DNA of 64,000 bases, taken from Cordilura impudica. Its lineage: Eukaryota > Arthropoda > Insecta > Diptera > Scathophagidae. Shown here one piece after another: positions 56,166 to 64,000 of this stretch. The translations under genes were made by a program, and so were the position numbers. The notes below the pieces were generated by a model. It was not told where the DNA came from. It ran no database searches and saw only the letters and a list, made by a program, of their open reading frames with translations. The stretch spans positions 91,719,992 through 91,783,991 of the forward strand of contig OY821520.1 in NCBI GenBank assembly GCA_963682025.1, written 5' to 3'. The stretch's first letter is position 1. Each line of letters begins with the position of its first letter.

Positions 56166-57292
56166 TCTATAATATTAATAGGCAAGCCGATTTCTTGTGA
56201 CCTATATAACAATTTTAGTTACCAACTAATTTTGACCAAAAATACCCCATTTGAAAGGTATTTCTTTTTAGCTGTTCACCATATCTACAGATTTTGACCG
56301 TCTGGAACATTTCTTTGGAGTAAAATATATATAAAATTGCTACTAACACATACAGAAAATACATATTTTTACATAAACACTAGAGTGCCCATGAAATACA
56401 TAGAAAAATGGAAAATTGTTATTTTTTCCGCTCCCCGCTCTTTTTCTAGTATATTGGGCATAAAAAATAATATCCGTGCAAAATTTTTTTCAATCGGATG
56501 CAAACCGGCCAGTCTGTCACGACTTTTAGCCCTAAAAATGGAGTAAAATTTGTTCCAAGCTTTGATGAGCAATAACTCGTAAGCCAGACGACTTTCGCAA
56601 AATACACCTTAAGCATTTGTATTGCAAATATATAGGCAAACATTTTTCTTCTACAAATTTTTGACGTAGCTATGACCCTTCATGGTGTTTTAAGTGGTCA
56701 AACTTCAAATTTTAAGTCAAAATTTTTTTCAAACGTAAATTAGTAAATTTATTTATAAATCTATTTAGGTTTAACTATTGCCAAATTGAAGTTTCACCCC
56801 TTAAAACACCATGAAGGGTCATAGCTAGGTTAAAAATTTTTAGGAGAAAAATGTTTGCGTATATATTTGCACTACATATGCGTAAGGTGTATTTTCCGAA
56901 AGTCGTCTGGCTTACGAGTTATAGCTCGTCAAAGCTTGGAACTAATTTTACTCCATTTTTAGGGCTAAAAGTCGTGACGGACTGGCCGGTTTGCATCCGA
57001 TTGAAAAAATTTTGCACTAATATTATTTTTTATGCCCAATATACTAGAAAATGAGCGGGGAGTGGAAAAAATAACACTTTTTGTTTTATGGGCGCTCTAA
57101 TAAACACGTATTTATTAAATTTGTGTTTAATTGTGAATTGGCTAAAATTGATTAACATACCTTTAGGCTCTTATAAAATTATTTATAACTGGGTTATATA
57201 TCTTCTGTGTGTTCTACAAATATTTATAATTGAATGAAAATATACTTTTGCCTAGAACTTGCACTCGAATTTCGAGGAATGGGCTCTGCTAG
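56166..57292 (+). mobile_element. nonautonomous Helitron, copy H6 (interrupted)
   Basis: Starts TCTATAATATTAATAGGC after A at 56165 and ends CTCTGCTAG|T at 57292, with a GCACTCGAATTTCGAGGA half-decayed hairpin. Contains a 719-bp foldback insertion at 56381-57099. Confidence 0.82.
56381..57099. mobile_element. 719-bp foldback element with ~300-bp arms
   Basis: Ends TAGAGTGCCCATGAAA and TTTATGGGCGCTCTA, flanked by the perfect 8-bp duplication ATAAACAC (56373-56380 and 57100-57107). The TAGAG end fits the hAT YARNG consensus. Two long inverted arms (about 56381-56710 and 56780-57099) match through TAGTATATTGGGCATAAAAA, CGACTTTTAGCCCTAAAAAT and ACCCTTCATGGTGTTTTAAG. The ORFs on each arm (56446-56643 minus, 56851-57054 plus) are mirror images of one another, not separate genes. 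Confidence 0.85.
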
Positions 57293-58952
57293 TATACATA
57301 GATACATTACTTGATGCAGTAAAAATAATGATAAAATTTTTTGATAAGTATTTAAGACACTCGCTATTTTATCATTTAAAGTGGTGGGTTAAGAACCTGT
57401 TCAAGTACATATATTAAATGTTTTTATATGTCTGTCTGTCTGCCGGTTAAAACCATTTATTAGTAGTTTCTATCAATTTGAGGTTGTCATTCTTATAGTT
57501 TGTCATTCTTTTTGATTTCGCGAATTTTTTATACAAATAAAACTTTTGTTAGCAATAACAATTATAATAACAATATATTTTTTGTATATAAATATGCATC
57601 AATAGAAATGATTTCAATAATGAGATAGTTTATTCTACAACCATCAAATTGATTTACATGAAATAACAGTTAGTTTTGTTAACAATATCAATATCTATGC
57701 TTAATGGTTTTTCTTTTTTCAACTAAAGTAATAAAAAAAAATTGTTCTTTTTTACTTGAGTTATAGAAAAAATTAAACAAAACTTTTTTATAAAGATTTA
57801 ATCCTAACCCACTCCAAACAATCCAATAAAACAACCCACAAACACAAAAAATTGTTTGATCATTGAATTATGCAAATTTAAATTGTATTTATTTTTTAAA
57901 TTATTTTTCTCATTTTGCTAAGATTTGCAAAATATATATAAAGATTCTAATATCATTGTTAAAAATTTTTGTATTAAAAAATCTTATTTAAACAAGAATA
58001 GACTTAAAAAAGATTTTTGTAGATTCCCAGACAATACTTTAAATTTCTAAAATTATTTCTAATACGAATACAAAAACATATTTCCATACAAATTTATTAA
58101 TCATATTATGACCATAAATGACTATTGTTGGGGTATCACAAAAATAAACACTGCTATTATAATAATTTTAAAATACAATTGCTTTTTTTGTTGTCGCTGG
58201 CGCCATTACAACATGACTGCATTGTAAATCAATTTAAGCACATATTAAAGTACTAAAAATATAAAAACTCTTTCATATATTAAATCTTTTTTAGTGCCAG
58301 AATTTATGTAAATATCGAAATGTCGATAGTTTGTCATTTTTGTTGTTGTTTTCTTTCAATGGAATGGAAATGTTGTAAATAGATGTTGAAAATTGAAACT
58401 CCAACGTTAGTCTAAAGTGGCAGTAGGTTGCGTATCTGTTCTATTGTTTTTGTCACATAAACTCTCGTACAACTACCACGATTTAACAAACGAATAAGTT
58501 TGCTTATTCTTTTTATTCTTATACAAAAATTTGTTTTTTCTTGGCAAACTCGTTTTTTACGGATGAATTCAAAATTGCAATAACTGTTAAGGTCATTCAA
58601 AATTGTAAATCTTTATTTTTTTTATTGTGATATTTTACAAAATAATAATCTAAATAACGACAATTGAGTTTTTTTTAATTAACACAGCTTTGGCGGGCGG
58701 ATATAATCATCCGAATTTATTTTTATGCTTTTGAAACCAAAATTAGATAACGAAACTTAAGGTGTTCCAATATCAATGGCATCATTTGTAACATTGTGAC
58801 TATATTCGGGGTCATTGTGTGGGCGGTGATAAATTCTAAGTCACGGTAAAAGTAATAGGCCACTATAGTAAAATCCTGAAAGGGTTTGGTTTTCGGAGAC
58901 TATTCTTCAGTAAAATTGTATCTAAAGGCTTAAATAAAATTTTTTATTTATA
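57293..58952. other. AT-rich DNA, no gene recognised
   Basis: About 1.7 kb without recognised repeats or coding sequence; a short TGTCTGTCTGTCTG tract lies near 57430. Confidence 0.35.
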
Positions 58953-59185
58953 TCTGTGGTAACAAACACTAACCGCCTAAGTCGAAAATCATGCTTTCGA
59001 GAAAAATCACTTTTTACTTCGTTATGACTTAGGTCAGTATATTTTTATTAATAACTTTTGAAAAAACAGTGCTAGAGAAATGGGGATTTCACGTAAATGT
59101 AAAGCGCTGTTTGTAGAAAATGATAGCATACATAACTCAAATCGTTCTTAAGTCGAATTAAGCGGTTATCGCTTGTGACAACAGA
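58953..59185. mobile_element. 233-bp MITE related to the TCTGTGG family
   Basis: TCTGTGGTAACAAACACTAA opposes TCTGTTGTCACAAGCGATAA (read inverted from 59185), continuing into CCGC. TA flanks both ends (58951-58952 and 59186-59187). Termini resemble those of 51511-52271. Confidence 0.7.
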
Positions 59186-59247
59186 TATATATATCCATTT
59201 AAAAAATAGAATAAAAATACTGATGTTTTATTGTTTTAATTTTAAAA

Positions 59248-60018
59248 CAAGTAAGAAAATTATAGTCGGTCTAGACCGACTATACATACCCTATACCATG
59301 CGTTTAGAAACTCGATCTCTTAGGCCCAACTAACTGGACATAGAAAATAAGCAAAAACCAAATTTGAGTGGGATTTTTATTAATTTTTTTTGGCTGCAGA
59401 TATGAAGAAGTTCATATCAGATGCTATATCTATATGGGGACTAGGACCCAAAATGGACCGATCCTGACCATGGTTGGTAAAGTCTCTTGTGTTTTGCAAA
59501 AATATATACAAACAAAATTTGAGAAGAGTCAATGCAATATTTTTGTTTTTTGATAGATTTAAGTGAAGATCGGGAAGCAGCTCTATATGGGGCCAAAGGG
59601 ATCATTTTTGGACTACTCATTAATGGATGTAATGAACGCATACAAACCCAATTTGAGTAAGATCTATATGACAATTTGGATCTTATGGCAATTTATGTCG
59701 ATTTCATAGGGGTAATTTGTATGGGGGCTAGGTCTGAACATGGACCGATTCTCACCAATTTCAATAGCGTTCATCCCATAAAAGCTTGCATACCAAATTT
59801 CATCAAAATATATTCATATTTGCGACCTGCAGTTTGATTACAAGGTTTACATGGACACACAGACGGACGGACGGACGGACATTGTTAAATCAATTCAGAA
59901 AGTGGTTCTGATTCGATCGGTATAATTAAAGATGGGTCTAGGTCAAATATTTTTGGTTGTTACAAACAGCAGCACAAAGTCATTATACCCAAACCACATA
60001 GTGGTATAGGGTATAAAA
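59248..60018 (+). mobile_element. mini-me/DINE-like repeat, copy M10 (family description)
   Basis: About 770 bp. It starts AAGTAAGAAAATTATAGTCGG, runs into the 20-bp palindrome TAGTCGGTCTAGACCGACTA, then ATACCCTATACCA, whose exact reverse complement TGGTATAGGGTAT forms the 3' end. A second hairpin surrounds CCACATAGTGG. Near the 3' end is an ACAGACGGACGGACGGACGG microsatellite followed by a GATTCGATCGGTATAAT block. This microsatellite-in-element design matches published descriptions of dipteran mini-me/DINE-1-type elements with a (GTCY)n tract; assignment is by resemblance. No coding capacity. Confidence 0.82.
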
Positions 60019-60226
60019 AAATATTACTCATATGTATACATATATTCTACTCTACTAATAAATAATAATACGCTCTGAATGTTACGTTGTTCAGAAATTT
60101 ATAAAAAAAAGGGGGACACAATTAAAATTTTTTTGGATATTTCATTCGATAAAATGAGTCCAACTTGATTTGCTGAAACTATTTGCTGAAGTATCATCTA
60201 AAATGTAAAAATTAAAAAAAAAAAAC

Positions 60227-61024
60227 AAGTAAGAAAATTATAGTCGGTCTAGACCGACTATAGGATACCCTATACCATGCGTTTACCCATAGGGCCAACT
60301 AACTGGACATAGAAAATAAGCATAAACCAAATTTGAGTGGGATTTTTATAAATTTTTTTGTCTGCAGATATGAAAAAGTTCATATCGGATGCTATATCTA
60401 TATAGGGACTAGGCCCAAAAATGGACCGATCCTGACCATGTTTGGTAAGATCTCTTGTATTTTGCAAAAATATATGCAAACAAAATTTTAGAAGAATCAG
60501 TGCAATATTTTTGTTTTTTGATAGATTGAAGTGAAGATCGGGAAGCAGCTCTATATGGGGCCTATGACTAAGAGTTGTCCCATAGGGATCATTTTTGGAC
60601 TACTGATTAATGGATGTAATAAAGACATACAAACCCAATTTGACTAAGATTTATATGATAATTTGGATCTTATGGCAATTTAAGTCGATTTCATAGGGGT
60701 CATTTGTATGGGGGCGAGGTCTGAACATGGACCGATTCTCACCAATTTCAATAGCGTTCATCCCATGGCCGATAAAAGCTTATGTACCAAATTTCATTAA
60801 AATATATTCATATTTGCGACCTGCAGTTTGATTACAAGCTTTACATGGACACACAGACGGACGGACGGACGGACGGACGGACGGACATCGTTAAATCGAA
60901 TCAGATAGTGATTCTGATTCGATCGGTATAATTAAAGATGGGCCTAGATCAAATATTTTTGGTAGTTACAAACAGCAGCACAAAGTCATTATACCCAAAC
61001 CACATAGTTGTATAGGGTATAAAA
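60227..61024 (+). mobile_element. mini-me/DINE-like repeat, copy M11
   Basis: Plus-strand copy very similar to M10, separated from it by about 210 bp. It carries the longest ACGG tract in the window near 60856-60890. All family landmarks are present. Confidence 0.85.
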
Positions 61025-61099
61025 ATTGTCAACATTTTTCATTAGAAAGGTCTAAGTCTAACCAAATTTGCTATCGCTCCTTTATTTACAATAGTACAA

Positions 61100-61590
61100 T
61101 ATTAGGTGGCAGAGTTTAAAAGAGGTCGTACGCCTCCAATATAAACATCGGAATGGTCGACCAAATAAGTTGGCCACGTCAGAAAAGGTGAAGAAAATTC
61201 ATAAAATAATATTGGATGAACGTCAAAGAAAGTGCGTGAATTAGCAGACATAATTGCTGTACATAAAGTTTTGACTGAAAATTTTAATATGCGAAATTTG
61301 AACGGAAAATGGTTGCCGCTTCTGCTCTCAATGGAATAAAAAAGTGCTGTAAGAACGTTTTAATCGAATATTTGGCTGTATTTCATAGCAAAAAAGCTGA
61401 GTTGTTGCGTCGATTTATAACCATGGATTAAACATAGGTTCATCATTTCATACTTGAGATGTAGGAACAATTAAAGCACTGTACTGAAAGGGTAGAATCA
61501 GGATTAAAGAAAGCAAAAAAGCGCGTGAGATAATTTTCATTGATAATTTTTATTCGAAAAGATAATCAACGGCGGGTATTATTATAGGGA
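61100..61590 (+). pseudogene. dead mariner (DD34D-type) transposase fragment
   Basis: Frame-shifted translation gives AEFKRGRTPPI, NGRPNKLATSEKVKKIHKII, VRELADII, VHKVLTENFNMRNL and KWLPLLLSME, then KKAELLRRFITMD and a degraded GKTINGGYYY. This is the order of a classical DD34D mariner (HTH, then the start of the catalytic domain). The C-terminal half, with the later catalytic residues, is missing. Distinct from mariner families A/B and C/D in this window. The terminal repeats were not found. Confidence 0.7.
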
Positions 61591-62344
61591 TTCCAACTCT
61601 ATTGACTCGTTAGACCATCGGCGGATTGTGGCTTGTGTAACGCTGTTCTGTAGATATTTCCATGGAACTCATTCCAAGTGTCTGAGATAAATGTAACTAC
61701 CAACTTCTCTAGTAGATCACAACCGTTTATAGTCAATTCTCTAGTGAAGAGAATATTCGTTTATCAAGCGAACAAGCCTTACGTAGAATAAACTCCCCAC
61801 ACAAGTCTTTTCTGACACATGTTACAATCTAATAAAATTGAAGTCAAGTATCCATAAACACACTGCCTTTTTCTTCCATAGTCTATTTTCCTGAAGTCAA
61901 AACAATGCGCTGCATTTGGAGCGGGCATCCCCTGAGTACAGATTTATAGTAAAGGAAAATTAAGATATTATTTAATGAAGCCAATGTATCAGTTTATACA
62001 TCCAGTAATGTGATGGCCAAAATTAATTTGAATTGCTTCTTGACGTATATTTTCCCAAGCTAAAGATTTCTTGGATTATTTTGTTTTTCCAAACTGGTAG
62101 TGAAAGATTAGCCATCAATGAAAAGGTACAGTTCGACAGTTCTTACTATACACAGTTCTTACTATAAACAGGGAATCGAAGGGTAGGAAAAGTGCTGAAA
62201 GCAGACAATGTTGAAAATGATATGATATTTTTCCCATAAATTTGTGTTTTTTTTTTCCGATAATACTTTCTTAAAATAGGCTTAAAATGCTGATTAATTA
62301 TTACTAATTGGTTATCGTATTCATAGCCTGGATAATTATTACAA
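61591..62344. other. spacer of less AT-rich DNA, no gene recognised
   Basis: About 750 bp of relatively complex sequence without a recognisable protein motif on either strand; possibly the debris of an unidentified element. Confidence 0.3.
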
Positions 62345-62633
62345 CTAGCAGATTACAGCGCTCGAAATTCGAGTGCAATTTCTAGGCAGCTTTATTTTTC
62401 AACTTAGCCAATTCACAAACCAACACTTTTATGGTTTATTATTATTGTGAATGTTAGTAGCAACTTTAATTGCAATTTACTGCAAATTAAAGAACAAAAT
62501 TAAAAATCTGTAAATCTGCAAAACGGCTAAAAAGAAATACCTTTCAAATAATATATGTTTGGTCAAAATCGGGATAAAACGGTAGAACAGAACATCGGTC
62601 ACAAGAAATCGCCTAGCCTATTAATATTAAAGA
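62345..62633 (-). mobile_element. nonautonomous Helitron, copy H7 (internally deleted)
   Basis: The minus-strand 5' end TCTTTAATATTAATAGGC is at 62633 (outer neighbour A) and the 3' end GCACTCGAATTTCGAGCGC...CTGCTAG|T is at 62345. Shorter than H5 through loss of the (CACACA) block region. Confidence 0.85.
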
Positions 62634-62763
62634 TTGTTGCATTTTACATTTTCTAACTTTTTGGACAATACATCGAAAACGTTTAAAAATACTATGGGCT
62701 TGGAAGATCGGTTTTTGAGCTGACAAGGCGATTTTTTAAATCAAAGGTGATTAGTCTTAACTT

Positions 62764-62849
62764 TTCCGTTGTAGGTGAGTAGGTAGCGTGCTCGCCTATC
62801 ATGCGGGGGTCGTGGGTTCGATTCCCACCAGAGGCTTTGGTGTGTCGCT

Positions 62850-62891
<42 letters not shown>

Positions 62892-63001
62892 GCCAATATT
62901 AGAATCTGCAGACAAGCCACTCGGCTTCGCGGAACTAGGCTTAAAAAAAAAAAAAAAAAAAAAAATAAAAAAAAAAAAAAAAAACAAAAAAAAAAAAAAA
63001 A
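62764..63001 (+). mobile_element. tRNA-derived SINE with two A tracts
   Basis: A tRNA-like head contains a 5-bp anticodon stem CTCGC/GCGGG with loop CTATCAT, a T arm GTGGGTTCGATTCCCAC (perfect B box GGTTCGATTCC) and CAGAGGC. The 5' acceptor strand does not pair, so it is not a functional tRNA. It is followed by an A tract (about 62851-62889), a ~55-bp body (ACAAGCCACTCGGCTTCGCG) and a longer A-rich tail to 63001. Expected to be transcribed by RNA polymerase III and mobilised by a LINE. Confidence 0.78.
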
Positions 63002-63069
63002 GAACTCTTTACTTCTCAATACTTCCCCATAAAAGTGAGGTATGATTTCCAGAAAATTAGATTAGATTA

Positions 63070-63245
63070 GTGGGCACGGTACTTTCCATAGAAAGTAAAT
63101 CTTTATCATAATATCTCTGGACTGCTATGATAGTAAGAGCCTTGAAACTTTGTGTGAGTCAATAGTTTATTAATGTTAGTGATTGAGTAAAAATAGATGG
63201 CATCAGCCTAATATCATGAACCCATATAAAGTAATATATATGGAG
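63070..63245 (+). repeat. ~140-bp satellite, block S5a
   Basis: Satellite words GTGGGCACGGTACTTTCCAT, AGAGCCTTGAAACTTTGTGT and TGGAGTCC, diverged. Confidence 0.65.
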
Positions 63246-63629
63246 TCCAAATAGTATTAATGTTATTGCGAAAATATTGTTGTTGATATAAACGGAATAT
63301 ATTAAATCTATAGACGGCAACCACTAGTACCTTATATATTTCTACCTTCAGCATGTTGTGTTTATAGATGGAATGTGCTTACCTGAAATTAAAAAAGAAA
63401 TGTTTATATATTAGAACTATATTTAAAAAGAATTAATTTAAGACAAATTTATTTTGTAATAACATTAAAATAGTCCTTAAATTAAAACAAAAATAATTAG
63501 CTGCATATTAATTCAAGAGCACAAGATTTACCTAATAATTAGTATATTATATTGCTTATAATCAGTGTTGTCAAATTAAACGTTTTTTCAACAGGTGGTG
63601 ATTTTTGTAGCTACCGACAATATTTGACC
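63246..63629. other. AT-rich spacer with a mini-me fragment at its end
   Basis: No gene. GTAGCTACCGACAATATTTG near 63607-63626 resembles the inner end of a minus-strand mini-me repeat. Confidence 0.4.
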
Positions 63630-64000
63630 TGGACCATGATAGGGAGAGGTTTGCAAATTTGTGTGAGGTCACCTATTGCTAATATTAATAGCTACGCTGG
63701 AAATGAGCGGGATCGGTTAAGTGGGCGTGGCCTCCCATACAAGTAATAATTCAATATCACATATCTCGAGTACTATGATAGAGAGAGCTTTTCAAATTTG
63801 GCTGATGATACCTATTATTATTGTGAGTCGTCGAAAAAAAATGGGCAGTATGGGATCAATAGGCGTGGCACCTGCAATTCAAATTAAATATAAAATGCCA
63901 TATATCTGGAGTACTGTAATAGTGAGAGTCTTGAAACTTTGTGTGCGCCCATGTGATTAGTTAGACAAAAAGGGCGTGATCGGAGCAGTTGGCGTGGCAC
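63630..64000 (+). repeat. ~140-bp satellite, block S5b
   Basis: About two and a half units spaced near 143 bp (GAGAGGTTTGCAAATTTGTG, GAGAGAGCTTTTCAAATTTG, GTGAGAGTCTTGAAACTTTG), each preceded by an ATATCTCGAGTACT-like motif. Runs off the window end. Confidence 0.85.

Noticed and set aside
56337..57054. several overlapping ORFs as separate genes
   Set aside because: They are the two inverted arms of one foldback element read in different frames.
62780..62850. functional tRNA gene
   Set aside because: The T arm and anticodon stem are good, but the 5' acceptor strand does not pair with CAGAGGC and the unit continues into A-tailed SINE sequence.
62741..63019. 92-codon Phe-rich minus-strand ORF
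   Set aside because: It is the T-rich complement of the SINE's two A tracts; the non-repetitive part is the tRNA-like head.

Overview
This window is eukaryotic, very AT-rich, and made almost entirely of transposable elements and their debris. The families present point to a higher dipteran, plausibly a calyptrate fly: rosa-like and other mariners, a repeat carrying the (GTCY)n/(ACGG)n microsatellite that is typical of dipteran mini-me/DINE elements, Jockey and CR1-type LINEs, and about 55-60 bp introns. No host protein-coding gene, genuine tRNA, rRNA or CRISPR array could be supported. One short conserved-looking ORF (minus strand, 14950-15189) is the only weak host-gene candidate.

Layout. 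0-7 kb: a 140-bp-type satellite, AT-rich DNA, a 164-bp palindromic MITE, a dead Tc1-like transposase and mini-me-like repeats. 7-14.3 kb: a nested stack that can be read as one old hAT element. Its candidate termini are at 6981 and 14329 and a dead hAT transposase lies between them. It has been invaded by two mini-me copies, a Harbinger-type MITE and a minus-strand CR1-like LINE, and that LINE is itself split by a plus-strand CR1-like LINE. 16-23 kb: a mini-me copy, a dead mariner (family 1), a nonautonomous Helitron carrying the same Harbinger-type MITE, and a 1.43-kb foldback hAT element with a perfect 8-bp target duplication. 26.5-27.9 kb: a rosa-like mariner with an uninterrupted 361-codon transposase, the only clearly intact gene here. 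31-33.2 kb: a pogo/Tigger-like element whose dead transposase still shows two short introns. 33.4-39 kb: Helitrons, a dead Tc1/mariner-type transposase, and a mini-me copy interrupted by another element with an (AAAAATGA)n expansion.

41-42.9 kb: satellite DNA interrupted by a 5'-truncated LINE with an intact RNase H/zinc-knuckle ORF and an 11-bp target duplication. 43-47 kb: a minisatellite, a short GC-rich island, and a long-inverted-repeat element holding a second family-1 mariner that is broken mainly by one 4-bp insertion. 49-52.6 kb: a dead rosa-like mariner, then a dead Jockey split by MITE and satellite material. 54-57.3 kb: a Helitron, the second palindromic MITE, and a Helitron carrying a 719-bp foldback element. 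59-64 kb: two mini-me copies, a dead mariner, a Helitron, a tRNA-derived SINE and satellite again at the edge.

No cooperating gene pathway is present. The functional relationships are those of transposons and the nonautonomous elements they could mobilise. The main value of the window is the insertion order that can be read from target duplications, interrupted motifs and filled versus empty sites.
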